Shown: in pieces, positions 44,253 to 56,114 of the stretch
Layout of the letters: each line of letters opens with the position of its first letter
Position numbering within the stretch: position 1 is the first letter of the stretch
NCBI GenBank assembly: GCA_951799425.1
Contig: OX637391.1
Coordinates: 15,479,551 to 15,543,550 of the forward strand
DNA: 64,000 nucleotides
Direction of reading: 5' to 3'
DNA from: Ilex aquifolium
Lineage: Eukaryota > Streptophyta > Magnoliopsida > Aquifoliales > Aquifoliaceae
Notes under the pieces: model-generated
What the model was told of the DNA's origin: nothing
Seen by the model: the letters and a program-made list of their open reading frames with translations, nothing else
Databases searched by the model: none
Made by a program: the position numbers and the translations under genes

Positions 44253-45897
44253 TCCAAATGACCTAATTCAAAAAAATTTGAAAAGTAGACTTCAAGGGCT
44301 ACAAATTTTTCTGAAATAGGTTTTGCCAGATTTGAACCTTTTAGGGGTGAAAAAGGGATCGAAATGTAAGGTAAGGAAACACTGGCGAAGAGATCCAAAT
44401 TTTTGGATGAAAAATTTGGATTTTCATATGAGGATTCCTGAAGAGGTATCCGAACTTCCGGAGAAGGATTTCGGAATCCAAATGCAAGTCCAAAATACCT
44501 CAAAAACCTTATGAAATTCCACATTGAAGCAAGGGAGAAACATAAAGTTTTTGGAGGCTTCTGGAACAAAATTGGAATTTCGAATGGCCTTCCAAATATG
44601 ATATTTGAAAACTTCTAATGGCTAGTTTTGGCCAACTTTTCTTGTGCAATAGCTTCCACTATAAAAAGGTATTGTGATGCTTGAAGACGGGAGACTTTTT
44701 GAGTAGTTTTTAGGGACTTCTTGAACATTCAAAGGGTGATCTATATATCAAAGACAAGTCTTTATTGTGAGATCTTGGCTAAGAGGTTTATTTTGATTTT
44801 CTTCTCTCTTGTTGAAATCTTTTAAATGATTCTTGTTTGTAAAGAGAAAAGAACATCGTTGTATTGAATGAGCTTGAATTTGCATTGATTGAACTTGAGA
44901 TTGTAAATGTGTGTCTTCACCTGCCAAAGAAGACGAACGTTGTAAGGGATTTGACCTTCACCCATTGAAAGAGATCGAGATAGTAAAAGAAAAGCTCCGA
45001 GGAGGAGGCAAAAGAGAGGACACAGACCATCGTGGTTGGGTCGAACCTATATAAATCTTATTTGTCTTTCTTCTTACCTACTACACATTTGCATCATCCA
45101 TATTACATTGCCTATTATAGGTATTATATTCTTCCTCATATAATTGTTCACACTACATGTAGGGGTGTTCACCCAATCCTACGGGGAGGAAATATGGTCT
45201 TCCATCTTCCTATCCGATATTTTACGGAAGAATTTTTTCTTGGCCTACCATTCCCGATCAAGTGTAGTATTCCTACCCGACTTCCATCCAAATTAATCGG
45301 GTAGAAAGTCGAGTAGGAAATCGAGTGAACACATTTTGTAGTTATTAATTTTGGATCATTTTAAGAATTCAATTAACTAACTTGCACCAATTTAACAACA
45401 CAATAGACCAATAATACTAAAACCTAAAACAATTACAATAACAATTACAATAAAACACAATAAAGCCCAAGGCATAAACATCAATCCATCATAATTGTTG
45501 CACAAATACAATAACAACTATTTTAGATTTAAACCATATGAAACATATAAAAAATCATAACTGCTCCAATAGATCACCACAAATCATGTAACCTGCACCA
45601 AAAATAAGTCGATGTTTTAGTAACTCAAACATCCACAACAATAACAATATTATAAATTTTACCACACAAATAATCTTATAATTACTAAAAAATATATATA
45701 TAAAGTTAAATAGCACCTTTCTTACTAGTGTCATTCACTATTTTCACTCAAGAACAATTGCAATTTTCTCTGCAATTATTTATGAAATTGATGGTGTAAA
45801 TCTACGTGAATGAGCTATGGGACTGGATGATTTAGTATGAACGATATATGTAGATTCAAGTACTGTGTCTGAGCTGCAAGGCTCGTGCTTGATAATG

Positions 45898-46498
45898 CAG
45901 GTTGATGTTTTGGGGATTTGGGAAAGGGATGATACCACAACAGAAGTATAGTGGTTCACCAGCCTGAGCTCGGCTAGTCCACTCAGTAATGGAGTCTCTT
46001 GCTCTCTCTCTTTTTATTGATCAAGCTAAATGTGTTACAGTAGCCCAAAAATGGGAATCTGGGGATCAGAGTCTTTTGTGACTCTCCCTCCCCTTTTATA
46101 GCCTCATGCTTACCTCTAATTCGAAATCACCTCCTTTATTGATGGGATCGTGCCCTATCTTCATCTATAATCTCGGAGTTACCTAAACTTCCCACAGCTG
46201 GCTTCACATGGCGAGATCTTTGCCTATTACCGTGGGATCCTCTCCTTGGTTTAAGGAGAAGATCTTGGTGGGTTACGGGTTTTATGCTTTGGATTGGCTT
46301 AATTCCCATTATGAAGGTATCTGCTGTCATCTTGCTGCCTTCTGGTTGTTTCTCAGTTCGTGTCCCCAGCTGGGAGCTCTAGCAAAAGCTGGATGAGCTC
46401 AGACCACGGCTGGATGAGCTCTGCTTCCTTTTTCCGAGCTCTTGAGCTGAGCTCCTTTTCTGAGCTTGTGTCTGGGGTTTATTTTTAGGCATCATCAG
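45898..46498 (-). repeat. Solo-LTR-like insertion inside the hAT element
   Basis: On the minus strand it starts tgatgatgcctaaaaataaa, has a TATA box (tataaaagggg, 46091-46101) and, about 80 bp on, caataaaaag (46012-46020), then a U5-like ggtgaaccac and ggtatcatccctttcc. The order TATA, poly(A) signal, U5 is that of an LTR. Exact ends and target duplication are not settled. Confidence 0.45.
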
Positions 46499-46645
46499 AA
46501 ATAAAAAAGAGTAAGAAAAAAAATTAGATATGAAGAACTCATCAAAAAATAATTAAAAAGTAACAATAAAAGTGTAAAAAGCTGAATCTAGTTTATAGTT
46601 TTATGAATCCTCCAAAACATCTTCAAAGTCATAAGCAATGGATGA

Positions 46646-48641
46646 CTATCGAAGGCAATTTTGTGCACATATGAGACCATCAACTGTTTTGGGTGCCAGA
46701 CAACTCCGAAAAGGATATAAAATACGACCCCCAGTGCTAAAAGTCGATTCTGATGCCATCGTAGAAATGGGAATAACTAACACATCACGAGCTATTTGGG
46801 CAAGGATCGAGAATTTAGAAGAATTAACCTTCCACCAATTTAAAATATCAAAATTGACACTAGCAAATTCAACATCTTCCATCAAATATCAATCCAACTC
46901 TGATTTGTTCTCTACATAACCTCGCTCAGCTCTATACCTGCGATACCTATTCATGAAATTTGTAGGTAATTGATCTTGAACAGTCATATCAGCCGAAGAC
47001 ACATTTTTCTCATGGTCAACACTTGACCCCACTCCACACCCCATACTAAATCTAGTGTAACTGTTGGCATAACCGGTCAATTATCCTTTTAATATTTTCA
47101 ACTAGTTGAACCTTAACTATTTTATCCTCAGCCTTATAATTGTCATTGAGCCAAAATTCTAAAGCATCCAATTTATAGGGTGGGTCAAGAACAATAGCAA
47201 CAAACAACATCAAATTAATATTATCCAAATGACCCCAATACTTATCATACTTGCTTTTCATTCTCATAGCCATGGACTCAAAAGATAGTCATCATCTTCA
47301 TAATAACCTTGCAAATGATCATACACAGTAGAAAGTTCTTGAAAAAACAAGTTAGATGTGGTATACAATGATCTAGAAATGTGCAAAGTGACTTCATAGA
47401 AATGTGCAAAGTGACTTCATAGAAAAGTTTCAAAAACTTCATAAACACACAAACAATGTCCCAATCATCAAATGTAGGTGGCCCTAAACCACCCCCTCAC
47501 TCAATTGACTTACAAATTCCCATCATCTGCTAGCAATAAATCAAATGCACCTTGGTACTGTTTAGCAACTTATATGTAGAGTTCCATCTTGTTGGAACAT
47601 CAAGGCAAAGAAGACCATTTTCACCAATTTTTTGCCTCTCAACACATGACTTAAACTTGTCAAGCCTTGAAGGAGAAGACTTCACATATTTAACAACTTT
47701 TTGTACCTTCAAAATTGACGTGTTCATTTCTTTCAAACGCTCCATGACAATTAGATTCAAAATGTGTGCACGACACCTAACATGCATAAATTCATTTTCT
47801 AAGATAGTGCTCTTTCCATCCTTAGTTCGTCTCTTTAAATAATCAAGAGCACCATCATTAGAAGCAGCATTATCCACTATCACAGTAAAGATGCTATCTA
47901 TCCTTCACCCAAGCATGCATGCTTCAATTTTCCTTCCAATTGTCACACCTTTATGATTAGAAACTTTCGAAAATTGATTATTCGTTTGTGTAACTTCCAA
48001 TCTTTATCAACGAAATGCGCAGTTAAGAACATATGAGTTAGATTTTGAATAGGGGTCTATGTATCAGTAGTAAGGCAAACCCTTTGACTAGATGAGACGA
48101 ACATATGCTTTAATTTTTCTTTCTCCATCATATATAATTACACATAATCCCTCATCATCATGGTACAGGAAGGTATACGAAATCTAGGTTCAAAAGTCCA
48201 CATCAAATCTCTAAATCCTTCTCCTTTAACAAACCAGAATGACAATTCATCCACTGTAATCATAGTAACAATTGCTTCCCTAATTTTCTTTTCATTGTAT
48301 GTAGCAACACTAAGGTTACTACTAACACAATCTCCATCTTTTTTGAATGCACCAATTAACTTTAGTTGAGATGTGTCATTCTTATTCACACTCGCCAAAT
48401 AGGATTTACAACGATCTAAATGATAAAGCAAGGATGAAGTACTTGTTTTTCTTGGATGATAATTGTAAATCTTACTACAATGATTACATTTAGCTTCATC
48501 AACAGCTTCAATCTTTTCAAAATGTTCCCAAATTCTAGATCGTTTTCTTGTATCTTGTCCCTCACCCTGAATGTCATTAGTAACTTGGATGTTACTGTTA
48601 TAATCAGCTTGAGTAGATGATTGTGGAGTAATATCATCCAT
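46646..48641 (-). pseudogene. hAT transposase (BED finger, RNase-H-like core, hATC dimerisation)
   Basis: Starts at an ATG at 48641. BED-type zinc finger at about 48540-48400 (SRIWEHFEKIEAVDEAKCNH, then CSKIYNYH ... YHLDRC). The open frame ends at 48138. The following region still reads LKHMFVSSSQRVCLTTDT, then TAG where Trp is expected, TPIQNLTHMFLTAHFVDKDW, then a frameshift. A core fragment at 47883-47530 has IVDNAASNDGALDYLKRRTK, RCRAHILNLIV and LDVPTRWNSTY. The central domain is at 47273-47060 (MKSKYDKYWG, FVAIVLDPPYKLDALEFW). The C-terminal hATC region at 46885-46646 has FDILNWWKVNSSKFSILAQI and STMASESTFSTGGR. It catalyses cut-and-paste transposition in intact relatives; here it is dead. 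Confidence 0.88.
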
Positions 48642-48764
48642 AAGCATCCCAAACTCTAGATCTTTTTCTTGTGTCTTGTCCCTCACCCTGAATGTCATCA
48701 GTAACTTGGATGTTACTATTAGAATCAGCTTGAGTAGATGATTGTGGAATAATATCATCCATAA
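48524..48764. repeat. Tandem duplication at the 5' end of the hAT transposase gene
   Basis: Two copies of about 115 bp (48524-48641 and 48652-48764) containing gatgattgtggartaatatc, aatcagcttgagtag and cttgtccctcaccctgaatg. The upstream copy on the minus strand starts its own ATG frame that soon ends (VWDAYG stop). The duplication therefore separates a false short frame from the BED-coding frame. Confidence 0.75.
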
Positions 48765-50087
48765 GGATCTGTGAACAAAAACAAAAAAACAAAAAATCAT
48801 ATACTATGATCACAAAAAAAATCTTAGAAATCATATACTATAATTAGATTCTTAGAAAATTATATACAAAATCTCAGAAATGAGCAGCAGTAGTTATGGA
48901 CACACTAATTCGGAGAGAGATGCAATAAGGTGAAATTGATAAACAAAAAACAACATACGGAAAAACAAAGTCATGCAAGCAAATAATCAAACTTAAGTAA
49001 CTATTGTAATCAAACTTGTCAGGTGAGTTATAGAGCCTCTCCATGATAACAGCCAGCCCAAAGCACACATCATTTTAAAAAAAAGATACCTTGTCTAAAT
49101 TGAGTTGATGAATCAGGACAACCATGCGCCATACCAAGTTGGCAATGATTGAGGTAATAGAAACCACCAGTGGATGACTGTAAATCATCAGGAATTTTTT
49201 CAGCATCTTCTTTATGTTTGTCTTTACTTGTGATATTATTGATGTATCTTCACTAATTAGTCAACAACAACCATTTAGGCATGGTTTTAAAGAAAAGAGG
49301 CACCAAACTCAGAGACTGCTCTATGTAATATGCTTTATGTCTAACGAAGGAAAGCCTATACTTCTCACTCAAACTTGAGCACCAACTATCGACACAAGGG
49401 CATAATCTGATTAGTTGATATTGCAGGGATAAAAACCATTTTAACAGCATGATACAAATGAAATTTGGAAAATTAAATTTCTCAAAGTCTAGATCACAAC
49501 CCGAATCAACAGCCCTAATCAATAGCCCTAAGCAACCACCAACCATTGATGGACCTAGGACCATTGATTTGATGGCATCAAATTGTGCAAAAATAGTCAA
49601 CCGAGAGAGTGAGAGAGAGAGAAAGCAAAGACAGAGAGAGTACTTGGGAGGCCGGGACTTGAAAACACACCAGAGAGCACTTAGAGTAGAGAGGTGAGGG
49701 CGAGCTACTGAGCAGGTAAGGGTGTTCAAAGAGTGGGTGAGAGAGGTGAGAGAAGCGAGATAGATGAGGAGGCGTTAAAGAATTAGGGTTTTTAGTTTAT
49801 ATATATACGAAAATATACGAAAAGTTGGGCATGGTAGGAATACAAAAATTTGATGAATATTCCGCATTCCTACCCTATTTAATCGAAAGACGAAAAATCT
49901 TCCGCATTCCTACCCGATTTTTTCGGCTAGCCAATCAATAGGATCATGTATAATCGAAAATTGCGATTAATTAGAAATTTGAACACCTCTAATTGCATGA
50001 ATGATAAAAAACCATAAAAGCTAAAAATTAGTCATTAAGTTACACAACCTAATTCACCCCTTTTTAGGTTGTATTTGGGTCAATAAT

Positions 50088-50099
50088 TGGTATCAGAGC
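50088..50099 (+). other. tRNA-iMet primer-binding site
   Basis: tggtatcagagc, complementary to the 3' end of initiator tRNA-Met, six bases after the LTR end. Typical for Ty1/copia. Confidence 0.9.
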
Positions 50100-51739
50100 T
50101 AGGGCTCTAGCTTTATTGTGCAATATAATTAGAGATAAAAGATCATCGCAATTGTAAAAAATATTGTAATTGAGGGGTAATCCATTACTAAACCTCCATT
50201 GCTAAATGGATATGATTATGCTTATTGGAAGGTTAGAACGAGAATTTATATGATGTCTTTAGATGATAAAGTAAGGGATTTAATTGAGGAAGACTATATA
50301 GCACCAACCAAGACAAAGAAAGAATGAGATGAAGAAGATATGAAATTATACTTTTTAAATGTTAAAGCTATGAATGTTTTATATTGTGCTTTCACTAGAA
50401 ATGAGTTTCATTGAATTTGTACATCTGACTCCGCACAACAAATTTCTACATGGTGAGGTAAAGGAAACCATCTACATGCATCAACCAGAGGGATTTATTG
50501 TTCAAGTTAAAGAAGATCATGTTTGCTTGTTGAAGTAATCATTATATGGTTTAAAACAGTTTCCAAGGTAACGGTACAAAGGTTTTGACACCTTTATGGT
50601 AGATCATGGTTACTCTAGGAGTAATTATGATAGTGTTGTGTATTACAGGAAGTTGTCAGATGATTCTTTTATATATTTATTATTTTATGTGGATGACATG
50701 CTTATTTCTGCTAAGAGCATATTAGAGATTGATAGGTTGAAGAAACAGTTGAGTTCAGAATTTGAGATAAAAGATTTGGGTGCTGCAAAGAAAATTTTGG
50801 GGAATGGAGATTCACAGGGATAGGAAAGCAAGTATGTTATATTTTTATCAAAATAAATATATTGAGAAAGTTATCTAGCTGTTTGGGATGCAGAATTCGA
50901 AACCTGTGAGTACTCCACTTGCCACTCACTTTAGGCTTTATCACCACAGAGTGAGAATGAGGAGCAATTTATGTCTCGTATTCCTTATTCTAGTGCAATT
51001 GGTAGCATCATGTATACTATGGTTTGCACTCTTCAAGATATTTCACATGCAATTAGTGTGTTTAGCCGTTAAATGGCTAATCCTAGGAAGGTTCATTGGC
51101 AGGCTGTGAAATAGATATTTCGTTATTTGAGAGGTACTACAAAAGTTGGCTTAGTATTTGGTAGAAGAGATGATATCGATTCTACATTTGTTGGTTATGT
51201 TGATTCAGATTATGCGGGTGATCTAGATAAAAGGAGATCTCTGACAGGTTATATTTTTACTTTATTTGGGTACACTGTAAGTTGGAGGGCAATCCTGTAA
51301 TTTATAGTTGCTTTATCTACCACAGAGGTAGAATACATGGCAATACTAGAGGCAGTTAAAGAAGTAATTTGGTTAAGAGGTTTGGTCTGTGATTTGGACT
51401 TGGAAGAGGAGATGAATACTATGTTTTGTAATAGTGAAAGTGCAATACATTTGATCAAAAATCAGATGTATCATGAAAGGACCAAGCACATTGATATTAG
51501 GTATCACTTCATTCATGATGTTATGGCTCAATGTATTGTCACAGTAAAAAAGGTTGCTACAACGAAGAACCTAGCATATATGTTTACTAAGCCGTTACCA
51601 GTGCTCAAGTTCAAGCATTGCTTCGACTTGATTGGTATTTGCACTGTTTGAGTTTTACCCTTCGGGGTATTTGGCAAAGACAGCGGTCAAGTTCACTTTG
51701 GTTGGATGGCTTGATGGATTACAAGCCAAGGTGGAGATT
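50100..51739 (+). pseudogene. Internally deleted copia gag-pol relic
   Basis: At 50180-50400 there is a gag N-terminus (KPPLLNGYDYAYWKVRTRIY) with a TGA and a TAA. Near 50420-50440 the sequence jumps straight into reverse transcriptase (FLHGEVKETIYMHQPEGF), so capsid, protease and integrase are missing. RT continues with SLYGLKQ, LLFYVDDMLISAKS and EIKDLGAAKKILG, followed by a frameshift near 50810 into MEIHRDRKASMLY. RNase H follows (YAGDLDKRRSLTGYIFTLFG, LSTTEVEYMAILEAVKEVIW, HERTKHIDIRYHFI), ending near 51650. At 51728-51739 a polypurine tract (aaggtggagatt) precedes the 3' LTR. The pol half is Tork-like while the gag and 5' LTR look SIRE-like. Confidence 0.85.
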
Positions 51740-52328
51740 TGTTATTTACAATTTGTATTCTAAGTTGCAATTGGATTTATTTGAAGAAGTATTGTTGACT
51801 CTAAGTATTTATGTTGGAACCTAATTCTTTAGTTCATGTATTATAGATGGGCTAGATGTCTTCATTGGATAAGTCTTTGTTTTGCAAGACTTTTCCATGA
51901 AGTGGAATTACATTGGTTGACTAGCACATGAAGAACTCTTATGCTTTATGAAGTCTTTGGCTTTGGGGAATGGTAATTGTTCTGCCTAGGCGTACAAGCT
52001 TCGATTGTCCAGAACCTTGTACATAAAGGATCGTCTCCTATGGCTTTGGATTTAGGACGTCGTCAATTTCTTCGAGTAGAAAATATTAGTTTGCTCTATT
52101 TTGTTAATCCAATAATTATTATAATATTGAAATAGAGTGGGTTAACATTCTCTTGTTCTTTTGGTTTAAAGAACTTTGTAATCTCCTACCTTTCAATAGT
52201 GAAATCTTGCTGCTGTGTTTCATTCGTGGACGTAGGTTTTCTTGTTGAGTAGAACCACGTAAATCTGTTGTGTTCTATTTTTTTATTTCATTGCGTTATT
52301 ATTTTACTTGTGGCTTTGGTTCATAACA
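51740..52328 (+). repeat. 3' LTR of a Tork-like copia element
   Basis: Starts TGTTATTTACAATTTG directly after the PPT and ends gtggctttggttcataaca (TG...CA, 589 bp). It has the usual late words ctttcaatagtgaaatcttg and cgtggacgtagg. It does not match the LTR segments at 42973-50082, so the two ends do not belong to one element. Confidence 0.65.
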
Positions 52329-52749
52329 AGTTTGACTCTAGTATCCCCATAAAGGTAGTGCCCACACATGCAATTCCTGTACATATCTTTAGAAAGTATA
52401 AAATCATTAGTTCAAAGAATTAATACATGTTCAAGCCGCAACACAGTGAAAGAGAGACAAAAGTGTTCAAATTTGATTGGGGTTTTAGCCTTTTAGGGAT
52501 GTCTAGATGGAAGAAAAAAAGTGGTCTAGTAAATTTTTGCAAATTGATTGTGGGATTTTTTAAAAACAAATTGAGATATATCAAAATTACCTTAAAGTCT
52601 GGAAAAGCCTTTATTATATGATAAGCACCACCAATAAACACACTTCTACTACCCCAGACCATTGCTGATTTGAAATCTTCCGTTCTCACTACCAAAATCT
52701 GCATGCAAACCCTCCGATTGACGATCAGTGATACATTCAATTTCATTAA

Positions 52750-53095
52750 GAGCATGTTTATTTTTAACCCTTACGCTTTTTTAAATTTAAACTTAAATTT
52801 GAGTAAAAAAATCCTTAAAAACTCTTCAATCATATACCCAAATTCATACCAAATCAAAAGAGACTTAAAATTTTACCCAAATCAAAGGAGACTCAAATAT
52901 TTATTCAAATTACTAATGATCAGATTTTATTCTCTTTTAAAGATCCAATTGTCATATTTCACCCTCCTCTAAATTTGAGGTTGTCTTCTTTTAAACTTGA
53001 GTTTCTCTTACTTTAAATTTGATTTTTTTCATTGGAGTCATTTGTATCATGAAATCAACTTTTTTACTCAAATGTTGACTCAAAGTATTGTTCGA
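52750..53095. mobile_element. MITE-like sequence related to 35432-36360
   Basis: TAA then GAGCATGTTTATTTTTAACC at the left; interior with aaatttgagtaaaaaaat and aatcaaaggagactcaaat, and inverted counterparts (actcaaatgttgactcaaag) at the right. The right end is uncertain. Confidence 0.4.
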
Positions 53096-54125
53096 CACAA
53101 GTCCAATTGTATTTCACGCTGCTTTAATGATGTAGGACAGCGTGGGTAAAAAAATGAGATTAAATAACAGAAATTGTAATCAGTTGATTATCACAATAAT
53201 TGTAGATTAAAGTCGTCAAAAGCCTTGTTGATTCATGAAGAATACCATGTCAATTGGAAGAAAAGAGAAATCTCTCTACGTTTATTCCAACAAAACAAAA
53301 GCTGTTGATTCAGTCGTACACATCCTATAAATACTAAACCCTAATCGTTCTAAATTACCAGGAAATCCTAGTAAAAATACGAAATATCAAATAAATACCC
53401 TAAACATCGGGATAGAATATAAAAGTGCTTAAAAATGGCCTAAATGTCATTTTTTGGATTAAAAATGACGGGTAGAAAGGTACATTTCAATCTTGTTCGG
53501 CTTGTCGAGAACTTTTCGAAATGGAGTCTTAGTAAATTTTCTGACACTATCGCCCAAAATCAGCTCCGATTGACATCCGATCAGCGTTGCATTCGACGGT
53601 CTTGACCCTCCATATAATCGTATGGTAAACGTGATGCACCATTTAAATTTGAGTTTTTTCTCCTTTTCCTAGGTTTTTCTCACTTTTATCCTAGAACTAC
53701 TAAATTTGCAAAGAGCAAGCCTCTCTCCTTAAAAACAAATAGAAGGTTTCTCACCCATATTTCCCTGAAATTCCTTGACCCTCCCACTGATCTCACCTGC
53801 TCTGTTTAGAGAGGATCTTCCTGGAAACCAAACTCCCCATTGAACTTGGGGTTTGCAGAATTTAAAAAACTGTGAAAGTTTAAGGAGTATTTCTGATACT
53901 TGCGATAAAATCAATTAAGATAAACAACATAACTATTGAAACACATCTCTTTTTGCACCTTCAAATCACATACCATCACACCCAATCATAGGACAACTCC
54001 TTGATGAGCTATTGCTGAAATGTTCCACTTATTGCATTGCGAATAATATTATCGGGGGGCTAATATGACAAAAAAATGCGTGCATGCACACAGACACCAT
54101 AGGTACAAGAATTTATTTAGTATAC
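53096..54125. other. Intergenic, no gene seen
   Basis: No supported coding sequence. The 3' flank of the P450 pseudogene begins near 54125. Confidence 0.4.
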
Positions 54126-55737
54126 TTATGTGTAGTTCAGTTGCGTTGGGACTACAAGAAGTGGCATGGCCCTATGTAGTGTAAGGCCAAAATTTTCATT
54201 CATGTCCAATTTTTCCGATGTCATGCCACAGGGAAGCTTCCAATCAAAGTGGTACACAAGCGAAGCTATCATCAAGCTCACCACCCTTTGAGCAAGGAGA
54301 AGTCCTGGACACATTCAGCGGCCTGAATCAAATGGAAGAAACGTGAAATTTTGTCCTTTAAATTCTACTTCAGATCCCAAGAATATTTCTGGTATGAAAC
54401 ATGTAGGGTTATCCTAGTAATCTGCGTCCCTAGCAATTGCCCATGCGTTTACGAGTATCTATGTCCCCTTAGGTATCATATGGCCATTTAGTTTTACATC
54501 TGTTTCTGTTTTCTGGGGCACAAGCATAGGCACAGATAGGTGCAACCTCAATGTTTCTTTCACAACGGGCTCCAAGGATATCAGTTTCTTCTATTTTTCC
54601 TTTGGCTCCCACCTTTTCGATAAGTTATTGACGTAACTTTGCCATTACATTCGGATTAAGTAGCAACTTAGTCATTGCCCACTCGGTAGTACTTGAACTA
54701 GTCTCGGTTCCCCCAAGGAACAAATCCTGAGCAAATACAACATTGATGAACATTTTCTTAAGTTGAATGATCTAAGTTTCTAAAAGATAGTGTGTACATT
54801 GTGTCTTAATGTATGCCCCTGTGTGTGTGTGCAAGAGAGAAAGAGAGAGAGAGGGAGAGCATACCACTAGTAGGATTTTGATATGTGAGCAGTTGAACTC
54901 GAGACTCATTTGCTTGGTTGAAGTCAAGGATAGAATCTAGGAGATCACCATGCGTTGGCAGATTAGATTTCTTGAGTTGTAGACGTTGATCTATGAAATT
55001 CTGTGAAACTGTATCAAGCCAGCCATAAACAGCCTTGGATTTGCAACTTATGCCTTGAGGGTCGAAAGGTTTAAGCCAAGGGAAAATATCGGCAATGTTG
55101 AACTTGCCAGCAACATCCATGACAGTTTTCACTGCATTTTGAAACCCTAGTACATCTAGGGACCCAAATTTGGCTACATTCGTCGAGATACACGTGTTAG
55201 ACATTTGATTTAGAGCTGTAGTGAAGGCTAACTTGCGGATTTCCACAACTTCTCCATTTTGGCTTGCTTGATTAACAAATTGAAGCATCTGTTTTACAAC
55301 TTTGTGTCGAAGGCCTTTCAGTGACTTTACTTTTGTGGGTGGGTCAAGTATATGTTCAAGGCTTTATAAATGAGTCGCCATTCTTCTGCTGCAGACATCC
55401 ACAATACTGCAATATCGTAATGTTCAAGTACTGTGACAACGTCGGGGATGGTCCGACCAGAGCAAGCCTCGTCATTCTTCTGCAGGATCTCTCTAGCCAT
55501 CTCTGGTGTAGAAGCCAGGATGCTAGTTACACAGCCTAACCGGATAGTCATGAGAGGGCCATGTTTCTTTGCTAGCTTCGCCAAAGACTCGTAGGGTTTG
55601 CTACCAATGTTGAAAAGGTTTCCGATGAGAGGGAAACCAATGGGGCCTGGTGGGACTTTTCTTCTCCGAAATACTCCAAGGCCATGGATGATAATGAAGA
55701 AAAATAGAGAGGACAAAAGAAAGCTTAGGAACTCCAT
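54126..55737 (-). pseudogene. Cytochrome P450, CYP76-like, disabled
   Basis: Exon 1 starts at an ATG at 55737: a membrane anchor (FLSFLLSSLFFFIIIHGLGV), the hinge KVPPGPIGFPLIGNL, and the C-helix region EEWRLIYKALN. A 1-bp loss just after THPQK (about 55325) shifts the frame, which resumes with GLRHKVVKQMLQFVNQ at 55300 and runs to a GT donor near 54863. After the intron, exon 2 starts at 54726 (tgctcag acceptor) with the oxygen-binding helix GGTETSSSTTEWAM. The ETLR of the K-helix is visible. Stops follow at LRQ-TAA, PKGT-TAG, DADY-TAG and inside the haem loop (PFDSGR-TGA-MCPG), where the haem-ligand Cys itself is kept. The C-terminus ends PLLVVPTQ. CYP76 enzymes hydroxylate monoterpenols and other small substrates; this copy cannot make a working enzyme. 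Confidence 0.88.
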
Positions 55738-55854
55738 GTAAGCTTTGTGTTTAAGTATGGGTGATTTAGATAGATACTTAATGACCTCTCGCGTATGCAA
55801 CTGGCGCGTTGGAGAACTCGTGTTTTTGTTTGTTGGGTCACTTCTCTTGATTTT

Positions 55855-55997
55855 GAGCAATGCTATATGGATTTAAAAATTAGACTAATAATTACAACAA
55901 TTGATTTCAATGTGGGTCCTAGCATTTATTGGAACCCACTACCTATTCAATGGTTGAGATTATCAAGTCTAATTTTTAAATCCATCTAGCATTACTC
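55855..55997. mobile_element. 143-bp MITE with perfect 9-bp target duplication
   Basis: TIRs of about 32 bp: GAGCAATGCTATATGGATTT at the left, GAGTAATGCTAGATGGATTT on the opposite strand at the right. CTTGATTTT flanks both ends (55846-55854 and 55998-56006). Same family as 28681-29296. It lies 118 bp upstream of the P450 start codon. Confidence 0.88.
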
Positions 55998-56077
55998 CTT
56001 GATTTTTAATACCAATTGTGGAAAAATTTCCAGCTAAACAGCAAGAGCTACGTCATCCAGGTGCAACACCAAGGAAA

Positions 56078-56080
<3 letters not shown>

Positions 56081-56111
<31 letters not shown>
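56081..56111. repeat. (CT)n microsatellite
   Basis: About 15 uninterrupted CT units. Confidence 0.9.

Positions 56112-56114
<3 letters not shown>

Larger units (their letters stand above)
45160..49991 (-). mobile_element. Autonomous-type hAT transposon (Ac/RICESLEEPER-like), degenerate
   Basis: TIR TAGGGGTGTTCA at the left and tgaacacctcta at the right. Flanks ACTACATG (45152-45159) and ATTGCATG (49992-49999) give an 8-bp target duplication with two transitions. It contains the hAT transposase gene on the minus strand and a solo-LTR-like insertion at about 45898-46498. Element length is 4832 bp with that insertion. Confidence 0.85.
42973..50082 (+). mobile_element. 5' LTR of a SIRE/Maximus-like copia element, interrupted twice
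   Basis: Begins TGTGTTGATGCTATACTTAG with gattttgatggtaacaaac close behind, an opening common in SIRE-type LTRs. It ends aacctaattcacccctttt...gtatttgggtca just before the tRNA-Met PBS. Removing the MITE (43678-44252) and the hAT element (45160-49991) leaves about 1.7 kb of LTR. A TATA-like ctataaaaagg lies near 44660. No matching 3' LTR was found. The left boundary is inferred from TG and motif similarity. Confidence 0.55.
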
